Shown: in pieces, positions 50,868-60,027 of the stretch
How positions within the stretch are numbered: the first letter of the stretch is position 1
Layout: every line of letters begins with the position of its first letter
From: Fimbriimonas planktonicus
GTDB lineage: Bacteria; Armatimonadota; Fimbriimonadia; Fimbriimonadales; Fimbriimonadaceae
Length of the DNA: 64,000 nt
Direction of reading: 5' to 3'
Assembly (NCBI GenBank): GCA_965234685.1
Contig: OZ248539.1
Coordinates: 1,240,001-1,304,000 of the forward strand
Translations under genes and position numbers: made by a program
The notes under the pieces: model-generated
Told to the model about the DNA's origin: nothing
The model's database searches: none
What the model saw: only the letters and a program-made list of their open reading frames with translations

Positions 50868-51808
50868 TAGTTTGGTACTCGGTCTGGGCGGAAGAGTGGG
50901 ATGTGGCATTGGGTGTCTTGGTAGATACCCGACTGGCTTGGCACTCCGTTGGTCATGTAGGTTCCGGCGGGGGCGAACGGGTCGTTGTTCGGGTTTCCGG
51001 ATCCGGCTACTCGGGACTTGGCGTGGCCGTCGGCATAGACCCAGTTTTGGGTTTTTCCACCGAAGATCCACTGGGTTCCGTAGCTGACGTTTCCGAAGCT
51101 GGACTGGATACCGTTTGCGTCGCTGATGCCTCGGTTATCTCGGCCGGCGTTGCATTCGCCACCGAATGGGCCAGCGGCGCTGAACTTACAGGCCTGGTCG
51201 GCTTGTGGGCAGATGAGGAACGGGTTGGTGTATCCGCCGCCGCGCTCGGCTTTCTTTCCGAACATTGGCCACCAGAGTGGAACGGTTGCGACCGAGTTTG
51301 GTTCGGTTGCGGACATGGTGCTGAGGAGTCCGTTGAAGCTGTAGGAGAGGTTTGCCGGTCGAGTTGCTTGGTTGTTGGCGGCGGTGTTGAAGTCGCTACC
51401 ACCGATTTCTACGACCGGTGCATCTGGCTGGTAGAACATGTCGACGTTCTTGGTGTAGGGGATGATGGAGTTTGGCGCGGCGTCTCGTCCACCGCGGATT
51501 CGGCGGAAGCAGCCGGCGGCTTCTTCTGCGTTTCGCTGAATGTTCCAGTTGGACGGGATGAAGATTCGGGAGTTGTAGTTCCACTCGCCGTCGCAGCTGA
51601 TGCTTGACTGGAGCATGAAGACGTCATCGTAATCTGCGGTGTAGATCATCGATGCGGTTCCCATCTGCTTGAGGTTGGAGAGATCCGCGGTCTTCTTTGC
51701 GGCCTGCTTTGCCTGGGCGAATACTGGGAAGAGGATGGCGGCCAGGATCGCGATGATTGCGATCACCACGAGGAGCTCGATCAGGGTAAATGCACGTGAA
51801 GATTTCAT
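50867..51808 (-). CDS. type II pseudopilin-like protein with C-terminal DGH motif
   Basis: A 313-residue prepilin-like protein: SRAFTLIELLVVIAIIAILA, then DLSNLKQMG, and VYADGHAKS near the C-terminal third. I start it at ATG 51806-51808. An ATG at 51854-51856 lies in a -10 box (TGTAAT, 51855-51860; -35 TTTACA, 51879-51884, spacer 18), so it would not be in the message. Function as for the other two copies, probably a surface or secretion pilus subunit. Confidence 0.87.
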   Translation of the reverse strand: MKSSRAFTLIELLVVIAIIAILAAILFPVFAQAKQAAKKTADLSNLKQMGTASMIYTADYDDVFMLQSSISCDGEWNYNSRIFIPSNWNIQRNAEEAAGCFRRIRGGRDAAPNSIIPYTKNVDMFYQPDAPVVEIGGSDFNTAANNQATRPANLSYSFNGLLSTMSATEPNSVATVPLWWPMFGKKAERGGGYTNPFLICPQADQACKFSAAGPFGGECNAGRDNRGISDANGIQSSFGNVSYGTQWIFGGKTQNWVYADGHAKSRVAGSGNPNNDPFAPAGTYMTNGVPSQSGIYQDTQCHIPLFRPDRVPN

Positions 51809-51854
51809 GGATTTCTCGGCGGTCTTCTTTTCGGTACTGAAGCGCCGTTGCGAC

Positions 51855-51884
51855 ATTACACAGGCAGCGTTAAAAGAGTGTAAA
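51855..51884 (-). promoter_or_regulatory. likely promoter of the pseudopilin gene
   Basis: Minus strand TTTACA, 18-bp spacer, TGTAAT. It overlaps the upstream ATG at 51856 and so argues for the start at 51808. Confidence 0.55.
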
Positions 51885-51980
51885 AGGTTTATTATTCTTT
51901 GAGATTTGAGGCGAAATCCGCAATTTTCGATAAATCGTTCGATAGTTTTCGTGTTTTGGCAGGCTGCTCAAATGTTTGAC

Positions 51981-51990
51981 TGGTATACCA
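51981..51990. promoter_or_regulatory. palindrome TGGTATACCA upstream of the GH95 gene
   Basis: A perfect 10-bp palindrome 58 nt before the likely GH95 start. Such GGTATACC sites resemble those bound by GntR-type regulators; no GntR gene is in the window. It overlaps a TTGAC (51976-51980). Confidence 0.45.
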
Positions 51991-52048
51991 TCGGTCATCG
52001 CGATTGATCACGTTTCAGTTTTGGAGTGATGATCGATGGAATAGGACT

Positions 52049-54268
52049 ATGTTGCTTCTACCGCCGACGTTCGACCCTGCACACACGATGATTTTTTCTG
52101 CTCCGGCGACGCACTTTACGGAAAGTTGCCCGTTGGGGAATGGGCGACTTGGGGCGATGGTTTTTGGCGGGGTGAAGCGAGAGCGAGTCGTGCTGAATGA
52201 GTCGACGATGTGGTCGGGATCGGAGCAGCCGGCAGATCGTGCGGATGCGTACAAGGCTCTGCCGGAGATTCGGCGGCTGTTGTTGGGCGGAGAGAATGCG
52301 AAGGCGCAGGAGCTGTTGCAGAAGGAGTTTGTTTGCGAGGGACCGGGCTCGGGCTTTGCGAATGGCAAGGATGTGCCGTTTGGGTGCTATCAGGTTTTCG
52401 GCGATCTTTGGCTGGACTTTGGTCAGGCTGCGGTTCAGAACTATCGGCGGACGCTGGATCTGGATAAGGCCGTTGCTACGGTGGAGTACGAGCAGGCGGG
52501 CGTTCGGTTCCGGCGCGAAAGTTTTGTGTCTGCTCCGGCGCAAGCGATTGTGTATCGGATTACGGCAGATCGACGGGGCTCGGTCAACTTCACGGCGGGT
52601 CTCTCTCGGCCCGAACGCGCAACGGTGAGTGCGGACGGAACGGACATCGTGATTCGAGGTGGCTTGAATAGCGGGGTCCCAAACCAGCTGGGCGTGCAGT
52701 TTGAGGGCCGGCTCCGGGTTGTTGCTTCGGGCGGAAAGACGATGGTCGAGAACGGGCACCTCCGGGTCTCCAAGGCGAACTCGGTTACGTTGGTCTTTTC
52801 TGCTGGGACCTCGATGGTCACCCCGGATTTCGCTGAGCGGGTGAAGTCGCATGTCGAGAAGGCGTCCAAGGACTCGTATCCATCGCTGCGCAGCGCGCAC
52901 GTTCGGGACCATCAGAGCTTCTATCGCCGATGCGCTTTGACGCTTCCTTATGGGGAATCGGCTCGCCGCCCTACGCCGGAACGGCTGCTTGCGGTGGCAA
53001 AGGGGGAAAAGGATCCTTCTCTCGCGGCGCTTGCATTCCATTACGGGCGGTACCTACTTATCGGGAGTTCGCGGCCGGATAGTCCTTTGCCTGCCAACCT
53101 GCAGGGCCTCTGGGCGGAGGAGCTACTTACGCCATGGAACGGAGACTTTCACATTGATATCAATCTGCAGATGAACTACTGGCCCGCAGAGACCACCGGG
53201 CTTGGAGACTGCACTCGGCCTCTACTGCGATTTGTCCAGCGACTCTCGGAGAATGGACGGAAAACGGCTAAGGCGTATTACAACTCCTCCGGCTGGGTGT
53301 CGCATGTGATCACTAACCCGTGGCGGTTCACCTCACCCGGAGAAAGCGCGGAGTGGGGATCAACTTGTACGAGTGCGGCCTGGCTTTGTGAACACGTTTG
53401 GGAGAGGTATGCCTTTAGCGGAGATGTCGAGGAGCTGCGCGACATGTATCCGGTGCTAAAAGGAGGCGCGCAGTTTATCTACGACATCCTTATCGAAGAT
53501 CCAAAGCGGGGGTGGCTGGTGACAGCCCCATCGAACTCGCCAGAGAATCTGTACCGACTGCCGGGTTCTGGCCCGTTAGCCACGGCGATGGGGCCGACGC
53601 ACGATATGCAAATTGCGCGCGAGGTCTTCGGCAATACGATTGCCGCGGCAGAGATTCTCGGGGTGGATCCAGAACTTCGGGCAAAGCTGAGCTCGGCCCG
53701 AGCGCGGCTTGCGCCGCACCAGATCGGGCCAGATGGTCGGCTACAAGAGTGGCTCGAACCGTATGAGGAGGTGGAACCTCAACACCGGCATGTCTCGCAC
53801 CTTTACGGCCTGCATCCGTCGAATCAAATCACCCCTCAGGGGACGCCGGAGTTGGCGGCCGCCGCCAAAAAGACTTTAGAGCGGCGCGGTGACGGTGGTA
53901 CGGGATGGTCTCTCGCTTGGAAGGTTAACTTCTGGGCGCGGCTGCATGACGGGGACCGAGCGCATCAGTTGCTGCTGAACTTCATGACTCCAACGCGGGT
54001 GAACGACCCCAATATTCCGCACCAAGCGGGTCTCTATCCGAATCTTTTTTGTGCTTGTCCGCCTTACCAGATCGATGGCAACTTCGGCGTTACTGCAGGT
54101 ATCGCCGAAATACTTCTGCAAAGCCACACTGGCAAAATCCAGCTGCTGCCCGCTCTGCCGAAGGCATGGGCAGAGGGTGGTTCCGTTCGGGGGCTACGCG
54201 CTCGCGGCGGAAAGACCGTCGACATCACCTGGAAGGACGGCAAAGTTGTAAGGAGCCGAATCCGATGA
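52049..54268 (+). CDS. glycoside hydrolase family 95 (alpha-L-fucosidase/galactosidase type)
   Basis: A 739-residue glycosidase. N-terminal beta-sandwich with THFTESCPLGNGRLGAMVFG and VVLNESTMWSG, then an (alpha/alpha)6 barrel with YWPAETTGLGD, AWLCEHVWERY and the C-terminal GNFGVTAGIAEILLQS, all family-95 landmarks. It would release fucose or galactose from glycans. I start at ATG 52049; a TTG at 52004 is possible but lacks a ribosome site. No clear signal peptide. It shares a 4-nt overlap with the DUF4038 gene. Confidence 0.92.
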   Translation: MLLLPPTFDPAHTMIFSAPATHFTESCPLGNGRLGAMVFGGVKRERVVLNESTMWSGSEQPADRADAYKALPEIRRLLLGGENAKAQELLQKEFVCEGPGSGFANGKDVPFGCYQVFGDLWLDFGQAAVQNYRRTLDLDKAVATVEYEQAGVRFRRESFVSAPAQAIVYRITADRRGSVNFTAGLSRPERATVSADGTDIVIRGGLNSGVPNQLGVQFEGRLRVVASGGKTMVENGHLRVSKANSVTLVFSAGTSMVTPDFAERVKSHVEKASKDSYPSLRSAHVRDHQSFYRRCALTLPYGESARRPTPERLLAVAKGEKDPSLAALAFHYGRYLLIGSSRPDSPLPANLQGLWAEELLTPWNGDFHIDINLQMNYWPAETTGLGDCTRPLLRFVQRLSENGRKTAKAYYNSSGWVSHVITNPWRFTSPGESAEWGSTCTSAAWLCEHVWERYAFSGDVEELRDMYPVLKGGAQFIYDILIEDPKRGWLVTAPSNSPENLYRLPGSGPLATAMGPTHDMQIAREVFGNTIAAAEILGVDPELRAKLSSARARLAPHQIGPDGRLQEWLEPYEEVEPQHRHVSHLYGLHPSNQITPQGTPELAAAAKKTLERRGDGGTGWSLAWKVNFWARLHDGDRAHQLLLNFMTPTRVNDPNIPHQAGLYPNLFCACPPYQIDGNFGVTAGIAEILLQSHTGKIQLLPALPKAWAEGGSVRGLRARGGKTVDITWKDGKVVRSRIR

Positions 54269-55602
54269 AAATAACATCCACCATTGCTCTTTTGGCCGCT
54301 GCTGCGGTTGCACCCGCGCAGCTAGCGCCCATTCGTATCAGCCCAGACCGGCGCAACTTTGAAACGGCGGGCGGGAAGCCGTTCTTCTGGCTGGCCGACA
54401 CGGGATGGACCATGACAACCCGTCTCACGTTGAAAGAGATCGATGAGTATCTTGCCGATCGGAAACGAAAGGGCTTCAACGTTATCCAGCTCATTCTCGT
54501 GCCGTGGGACGCACGTCGAAATGGGAACCTGTCTGGTGAAAAGCCGTACTTAGATGACGATATGGCTCGACCAAATCCGCGCTATTTCGATCATGTCGAA
54601 AAGGTACTTGACCGAATCGAGCGGCACAACCTGTATCCGGCCGTCGTTCCATTCTGGCTCTCTGGACTCCCTGAGCCGGGTCCGGAAGAAGTGGGCAAAC
54701 ATGAAGCGTACGCACGGTATCTCGCTGGCCGGTTTGGCAAGCGGCAGTTGTTCTGGCTCTTAGGTGCCGATCGGTGGCCGAACGGCTGGGCTGACATCAT
54801 CCGGGCGTTCGCATCTGAGCTAGAACGCAGTTCTGGACGGGCCGATCAGCTCATGACCCATCATCCGGCGGGAGGACAGAGTTCGTCGCGATTCTTCCAC
54901 GCCGATCCCTGGTTGGATTTCAATATGCTGCAATCAGGACATAACGCTGACCTTCCGGCGTATCAACTGACCGTCGGCGACTACGGAAAGACGCCAACTA
55001 AACCCGTGCTGGACGGCGAAGCCGCCTACGAGAACATTACGAACGCGCTCGTACCAAATGGCCCCGGCGTCCGCATCATCAATGCCTACGATGTTCGACG
55101 TCAGGCCTATCAAAGCGTTTTCTCGGGCGCGGCAGGACACACCTACGGGGCCTGCGAAGTGTACGAGTTCCACACTGTAGGCGCGGGCAAGGCACACTGG
55201 ACGGTAGGAATTCCCTGGCGAGAAGCGCTCAAACTGCCCGGATCACAGCAAATGGGCTACCTGCGTCGGCTTATCGAATCGCATAGTCCGGTTTCTCGGG
55301 TACCCGACAATAGTCTGATTGTCTCACCAAATCCGGATACACCGAACGATCACCTCGCTGCCCTGCGAGATCGTTACGGAAAATGGGCCATGGTGTACAC
55401 ACCAACGGGCTCCCCATTCCAGCTCGACACAAGGCTAATTAGCTCTGGCCGAGTTAGCTTTGGCCGAGTCAGGGCCCAATGGTTTGACCCTCGCACCGGC
55501 AAAGCTGGTCGATCGCTAACGGTCGCGACGGGTGCATCCGTCGCCTTCACGCCACCGCAAGCTAAGACAGATTGGGTGCTGATTGTCGAACCGACTCGAT
55601 GA
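54265..55602 (+). CDS. exported DUF4038 glycoside hydrolase-like protein
   Basis: A 445-residue secreted protein. After a signal (TIALLAAAAVAPAQ) comes the DUF4038 (apiosidase-like) TIM-barrel: FFWLADTGWTM, GFNVIQLILVPWD, then PAVVPFWLSGLP and QLFWLLGADRW. A C-terminal beta domain ends it (the putative collagen-binding domain often found with DUF4038). AAGGAG precedes ATG 54265, which overlaps the GH95 stop as ATGA. The two probably act on the same branched plant or algal polysaccharide. Confidence 0.9.
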   Translation: MKITSTIALLAAAAVAPAQLAPIRISPDRRNFETAGGKPFFWLADTGWTMTTRLTLKEIDEYLADRKRKGFNVIQLILVPWDARRNGNLSGEKPYLDDDMARPNPRYFDHVEKVLDRIERHNLYPAVVPFWLSGLPEPGPEEVGKHEAYARYLAGRFGKRQLFWLLGADRWPNGWADIIRAFASELERSSGRADQLMTHHPAGGQSSSRFFHADPWLDFNMLQSGHNADLPAYQLTVGDYGKTPTKPVLDGEAAYENITNALVPNGPGVRIINAYDVRRQAYQSVFSGAAGHTYGACEVYEFHTVGAGKAHWTVGIPWREALKLPGSQQMGYLRRLIESHSPVSRVPDNSLIVSPNPDTPNDHLAALRDRYGKWAMVYTPTGSPFQLDTRLISSGRVSFGRVRAQWFDPRTGKAGRSLTVATGASVAFTPPQAKTDWVLIVEPTR

Positions 55603-55669
55603 ATCCTCGCTCCGAAGGAACCGAGTCGGCCGCCATGGAGCCGGAGTAGTACGGACTGCAAAACACAAA

Positions 55670-55696
55670 AAGTGCCTCGCGTTATGCGAGGCACTT
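55670..55696 (-). terminator. terminator of tRNA-Lys
   Basis: Perfect 11-bp stem AAGTGCCTCGC/GCGAGGCACTT with a 5-nt loop. The minus strand continues TTTTGTGTTTTG, so it ends the tRNA transcript. It also stands behind the plus-strand DUF4038 gene. Confidence 0.88.
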
Positions 55697-55803
55697 TCAA
55701 TTTAAATCTTGGGGACCTTTTACGGATTTCGTATTGCCTTTGGCAGTTTCCCGAGCGTTGCTCGGAGGGATGAACTTTTCGCCCTGGATTGAGAGAGTGG
55801 GAG

Positions 55804-55879
<76 letters not shown>

Positions 55880-55888
55880 GTGGAGGAG

Positions 55889-55917
55889 ACTATACCCGAT
55901 TTGGTTGCGGGACTCAA
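55889..55917 (-). promoter_or_regulatory. promoter of tRNA-Lys
   Basis: Minus strand TTGAGT (55912-55917), 17-bp spacer, TATAGT (55889-55894), nine bases before the tRNA 5' end. The same -10 box occurs at the lacI promoter. Confidence 0.85.
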
Positions 55918-55959
55918 CGGGATATTGGGTCGGTTTGGCATCGCGACACGGTACCCGAC

Positions 55960-56961
55960 TTACTTGGGAACCGGATCGTCTTTGAGTTCGAACACTTCGC
56001 TTTGGATCCACTTCAGGCGGAGTTGGATCGAGTGGGCGACTCGCTCTTCGATTCCGGAGCGGAGGGCGGTCATGAATGCACGGGGCGGGGGTTTGGGGCC
56101 GCGGAAGGTGAGTTCCACTTCAGAGTCTTCCCGCTTGATTTGGGGGTCGATGTCTGATCCTTCCGGAAAGCTCAGACTCGAGATCGTCGCGTGGATGGCT
56201 CGGTCTTCCCCGCTTTCGCGGGATAGGCGGCTGAGGGTGTTCATTAAGAACCAACCGATCACGACGCTGACGGCGAGGTAGGGCAAGAACTGGCCGATGT
56301 AGGCGCCGATCCCGGCTCGCTCCGCCTTGCGCGGACTGCCTAATCGGTAATAGAGAAACACGCCGGCGGCGGCGAGCAAGATGCAGAGGAAGTTGGCGGC
56401 GTAGAGCACAATCGCGCCGCCAGCAGCGTCCCAATGGCCCAAGCTGGCGAAGAGTCCGCTGGCGACCACGGGTGGCGCAAGGCTTACGGAGATGGCGACT
56501 CCAGCGAGCGCCGGGTTCACGCGCGGGTTCACGAAGCCGTATGCGCCGGCTAGCCCGCTGGCGAAGGCCACGACCATGTCTAGGAAGGTCGGCGCGGCGC
56601 GGCTCGCCATTTCTGCGGTTACGCCGTAATTTAGCGGCAGGCTCCCGATCACGAAACCAAGCACGAAGGCGATCAAGTTTCCGTAGATCAGCGCGATAAT
56701 GGCGACCCGCTTCATGGCCGCTCTAAACCGGACGAGACCAAGAGACAGGCCCAAGATCGGCCCCATGGAAGGCTCGATGATCATGGCTCCGATGATGGTG
56801 GCGGGGCTATTCGTGAGCAAACCGACCGCAGCGATTACGGAAGCCAATACGGTTAGAACGTAGTACCGACGACATGAAACGGAATTCTCTTCGATCTCGT
56901 CGATGATCGCCGCGCGGTCGTCGGCAGACAGGCGGACGGGTCGGAGGGTCGCCAAAGGCAC
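55960..56961 (-). CDS. DUF389 membrane protein
   Basis: A 333-residue protein with about six transmembrane helices and the DUF389 signature GAMIIEPSMGPILGLSLG and NPRVNPALAGVAISVSLAPP, near the middle of the membrane region. A soluble C-terminal tail (about 85 residues) is highly charged. The family's role is unknown. Start is GTG 56959-56961. Confidence 0.88.
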   Translation of the reverse strand: MPLATLRPVRLSADDRAAIIDEIEENSVSCRRYYVLTVLASVIAAVGLLTNSPATIIGAMIIEPSMGPILGLSLGLVRFRAAMKRVAIIALIYGNLIAFVLGFVIGSLPLNYGVTAEMASRAAPTFLDMVVAFASGLAGAYGFVNPRVNPALAGVAISVSLAPPVVASGLFASLGHWDAAGGAIVLYAANFLCILLAAAGVFLYYRLGSPRKAERAGIGAYIGQFLPYLAVSVVIGWFLMNTLSRLSRESGEDRAIHATISSLSFPEGSDIDPQIKREDSEVELTFRGPKPPPRAFMTALRSGIEERVAHSIQLRLKWIQSEVFELKDDPVPK

Positions 56962-57031
56962 GAATCACTGTAGCAAATCTGGAGCGTGCACAGAGAGTCG
57001 TTTCGCCTAGATGCGATAACCTTATGGGCTC

Positions 57032-57574
57032 ATGTCTACTCCCGAGACCTCACCCAATTCCGCCCCTCCAAACATCCGGATGGCGACGGCAGAAGATCAA
57101 CCGGGGGTGATTGATGTCATCAAGACGGTGTATGAGGAGTACAGCTTCACGTGGGATCCAGATGACTACCACTACGACTTATATCACCTTCAAGAGGTCT
57201 ATCTGGATGCCGGACTGCCCTTTTGGGTGTTCGAAACCGATGGCATGATCCAGGGAACACTCGCGCTGGACTTATACCCGCTGATTTCCGAACAGCCGGA
57301 AGCAGGATTGAAGAGAGTGCTGGGGACGGATTGCTCGATGGAGCGGTTGTACGTACACCCGAGGGCGCGACGGCAAGGGATCGCACGGAAGCTTTGCCTC
57401 ACGGCGGTTCAATGGGCCAAAGAAAACGGTCGGACGGCGATGGAGATATGGTCCGACAAGCGGTTTGGCGCGGCTCATGCCCTTTATATAGACCTCGGGG
57501 CCCGCATCGTGGGAGATCGCGTTTGCGACGACCCCGATGAGAGCCCCGAGTTTGGGTTAGTGCTGAACCTTTAG
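57032..57574 (+). CDS. GNAT-family N-acetyltransferase
   Basis: A 180-residue GNAT. Acetyl-CoA loop (motif A) in MERLYVHPRARRQGIARKL, then strands and helix in WAKENGRTAMEIWSDKRF. The substrate is not inferable. Convergent 4-nt overlap with the Spy/CpxP-like gene, divergent from DUF389. Confidence 0.87.
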   Translation: MSTPETSPNSAPPNIRMATAEDQPGVIDVIKTVYEEYSFTWDPDDYHYDLYHLQEVYLDAGLPFWVFETDGMIQGTLALDLYPLISEQPEAGLKRVLGTDCSMERLYVHPRARRQGIARKLCLTAVQWAKENGRTAMEIWSDKRFGAAHALYIDLGARIVGDRVCDDPDESPEFGLVLNL

Positions 57575-58011
57575 AAAGCCGGTGGAATCTGTCCGCCGCC
57601 GCGCTTGCCGCCGCCTTCCTTTCGAGCCTTGTCCATGGCTTCCTTTCGAAGCTTCTCGTACTTGGCCCACTGGTCTTTGCTGAGGATCTTCTTCATTGCG
57701 TCCTCGTTCTCCTTTCTCATGGCCATGAACTTTTCGCGGCCCGCGCCTGGATTGCCCTTCATTTCTTCTCGCATCTTCTTCATTTTTTCGGCATTGCCTT
57801 TCTGAAGGTCAGCGAGCTTCTTCTTCTGGTCTTCGGTCAGGTTGAGCTGCTTGAGCACGTCCTGCATCCACTTGCCTCGTCCGGCCTGGGCGCCTCGGCC
57901 CTGTTGTCCCTTACCTGGACCCTGCTTTGGACCAGCGTCCTGGGCGAGAGTGGTAGTAGCAACGGCGAAAACTGCAACGGCAGCAAGGGCGGAGATGAGA
58001 ATCTTGTTCAT
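57571..58011 (-). CDS. Spy/CpxP-like periplasmic protein
   Basis: A 146-residue exported protein: signal (LISALAAVAVFAVATTTLAQ), Gly/Gln-rich linker, then a long charged helix with LNLTEDQKKKLADLQ, the LTxxQ-type motif of Spy/CpxP chaperone-like proteins, and ILSKDQWAKYEKLR. Ends in a Gly-rich tail. Likely envelope stress or metal response. Confidence 0.85.
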   Translation of the reverse strand: MNKILISALAAVAVFAVATTTLAQDAGPKQGPGKGQQGRGAQAGRGKWMQDVLKQLNLTEDQKKKLADLQKGNAEKMKKMREEMKGNPGAGREKFMAMRKENEDAMKKILSKDQWAKYEKLRKEAMDKARKEGGGKRGGGQIPPAF

Positions 58012-58065
58012 ATTTGTTTCACCGTAGTTCGGTTAATGAGGAAAACGCGCGATTCTCGTTAATGT

Positions 58066-58806
58066 TCAGTTGGTGAGCACAAACTCGGTCGCGCGGGACT
58101 TTTGGATTATCTCCTGAATTTCGGGCTGGGTGCTGGTCTCGAAATCTGCGGGGGTTCCGTCGAAGACAAGCTTTCCGCCGGTAAGGAAGGCGATTTGGTC
58201 ACTGACGCGGAGCACGGAGCTAACGTCGTGGCTGACAATCAGGGTGGTGATGCCTTGCGTACGGGCGAGGCGGACCATGAGTTCGTCGATGACGTAGGTC
58301 GTGACGGGGTCTAGCCCGGTCGTGGGCTCGTCGTAGAGCATGACCTTGGGGCGCAGGGCGATGGCGCGGGCGATGCCGACGCGTTTGCGCATTCCGCCGC
58401 TGAGTTCGCTCGGCATAAGTTTGCCGGCATCGGGGGTAAGACCGACATCTTCCAGAACCTCGGCGACAAGGTCCTTTTCAGATTTCTCCTTTTCAGTTTT
58501 GTGACGACGAACACCGAAGAGGACATTTTCGGTCACGGTCATAAAGTCGAAGAGGGCGGCCGACTGGAAGACCATGCCCATTTTTCGGCGGGCGCCTTCG
58601 GGGTCTTCAATGGCATTCAGGCCGTCAACGGTGATCTCACCTTTAGTGGGAGTGAGGAGCCGCGAGACGCACTTGAGGAGGGTCGTTTTTCCACCACCGC
58701 TGCTGCCCATGATGGTAGCGACTTTGCCGACAGGAACGCTCAGGTTGATGTTATCGAGGATCAGGCGCGGGCCGAATTGATGCGAGAGGTTCTTGATCTC
58801 GATCAC
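58066..58806 (-). CDS. Mla-type ABC transporter ATP-binding protein
   Basis: A 246-residue ATPase. Walker A GSSGGGKTT, signature LSGGMRKRVGIARAI, Walker B VMLYDEPTTGLDP and switch His in IVSHDVSS. The wording is that of MlaF/Ttg2A, which drives lipid or solvent transport at the envelope. No matching permease or MCE-domain gene is in view. Start GTG immediately follows the AraC stop. Confidence 0.9.
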   Translation of the reverse strand: MIEIKNLSHQFGPRLILDNINLSVPVGKVATIMGSSGGGKTTLLKCVSRLLTPTKGEITVDGLNAIEDPEGARRKMGMVFQSAALFDFMTVTENVLFGVRRHKTEKEKSEKDLVAEVLEDVGLTPDAGKLMPSELSGGMRKRVGIARAIALRPKVMLYDEPTTGLDPVTTYVIDELMVRLARTQGITTLIVSHDVSSVLRVSDQIAFLTGGKLVFDGTPADFETSTQPEIQEIIQKSRATEFVLTN

Positions 58807-60015
58807 TCAGCTTCGCCTCGCGGTGGAAGGGCTGATCTCAAAACGTTGCTGGAAGGCTCGGCTGAAGTGGGCGAGCCCGCTGAAGCCAACCGACCGGGCA
58901 GCTTGGCTGACGGTGATCTTTTGCTCGACCAACAGTCGGCGAGCTTTTTCTAACCGCAAGCCGATGAGATATTTGTGGAACGGCTGGCCAGTTGCTTGTC
59001 GGAATAGGAAGCGGAAATGACTCGTGCTGAGTCCAAGCTCTTCTGCGACAATGGCGTCGGTCAGGTTGCGCGCAAAGTTTCGCTCGACGTAAGCAAGTGC
59101 GCGATCGATGAGGTAAGCGCTTGGGCCAGCGGCTTCTCCGAGCATCGGCGCGGCGACTTCAAAGATGTAAGTTTGCGCCAGCTCAACGAGCTCGGATGCT
59201 TTGTTCTTGCGTTCGAGTTCTCGAGCAAGATCCAAGAGGCGCCAGTGCATCTCGCGGCCCCCACCAGCCTCTAGGGAGGCGGACGTTACCAGGGCGAAGA
59301 AGGTGAGTAGCTGGCCTCGAGCTTCGTCGAGATTGCTCGATTTACCGAGGGCCGCCTTAAGTTGATCGAATGCCCGCTGAAACTTCACACGGTCGCCCAT
59401 ACGGAGCGCAACGGCGACTTCGCTAAGGGGAATCCCGCCACCGGCGCGATGGAATGGGCAGCCATGCGGTACCGGTGCATCAAAAAAGATATCGAAAATC
59501 GTAAACGACGCTGGGCTACCGAGATCTCGAATCCGGATGGTGTCGAACGTGAGACCGGCGGGAACGTCAATGGTCAGGGCGTCCACTTGTAGCTCCTTCC
59601 CTTCGATCTCGACCTGCCCGACCGTTTCTAGGCTCGAGCCATCACCGTTAATCTGCAGGATCGGGTCTCCCTCAGCGTCGCGGTAATGCTGACCGAGGAC
59701 CAGGTCTTGGCGGAACACGAGGTTCTCGCCTTGCATTCCGTGTAACGTCGCACCCATCGTGCCGGGAGCTTCTTGCCCGCTACCGGCGTATTGGCAAAAG
59801 ATCCCGATGACGTGGATTCGGCGAGCACCGGCAGGGGCGGCGCATTCCATCGTGAACGGAAAGCTGCGGGCCGGGTGGCTACGGGTCGGTCCGCCATTGC
59901 TGCGCCAACCGGGAAGATTTGAAAGGCTGTACACCCGAGAATTGGCAAACGTGGGGCCTTCCGGCGGTCGCCGGAAATCCCCACGTAGCAATTCAGTCTC
60001 GGTCGTCCGATCCAT
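58807..60015 (-). CDS. AraC-family transcriptional regulator with long N-terminal sensor
   Basis: A 402-residue regulator. The last 100 residues hold two helix-turn-helix motifs (DAIVAEELGLSTSHFRFLFRQA and VSQAARSVGFSGLAHFSRAF, broken by spacing), with PSTARRS at the end. The N-terminal 200 residues form a beta-rich domain of unknown kind, with DFRRPPEG and GLTFDTIRIRDLG, resembling a carbohydrate-binding or jelly-roll fold. Lies between the peptide-binding protein and the ABC ATPase, so it may control both. Confidence 0.85.
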   Translation of the reverse strand: MDRTTETELLRGDFRRPPEGPTFANSRVYSLSNLPGWRSNGGPTRSHPARSFPFTMECAAPAGARRIHVIGIFCQYAGSGQEAPGTMGATLHGMQGENLVFRQDLVLGQHYRDAEGDPILQINGDGSSLETVGQVEIEGKELQVDALTIDVPAGLTFDTIRIRDLGSPASFTIFDIFFDAPVPHGCPFHRAGGGIPLSEVAVALRMGDRVKFQRAFDQLKAALGKSSNLDEARGQLLTFFALVTSASLEAGGGREMHWRLLDLARELERKNKASELVELAQTYIFEVAAPMLGEAAGPSAYLIDRALAYVERNFARNLTDAIVAEELGLSTSHFRFLFRQATGQPFHKYLIGLRLEKARRLLVEQKITVSQAARSVGFSGLAHFSRAFQQRFEISPSTARRS

Positions 60016-60027
60016 CCGTTGAAGTCG

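Noticed and set aside
52058..53041. 327-codon minus-strand frame in the GH95 gene
   Set aside because: Arg-rich antisense translation; GH95 motifs are clear on the plus strand.
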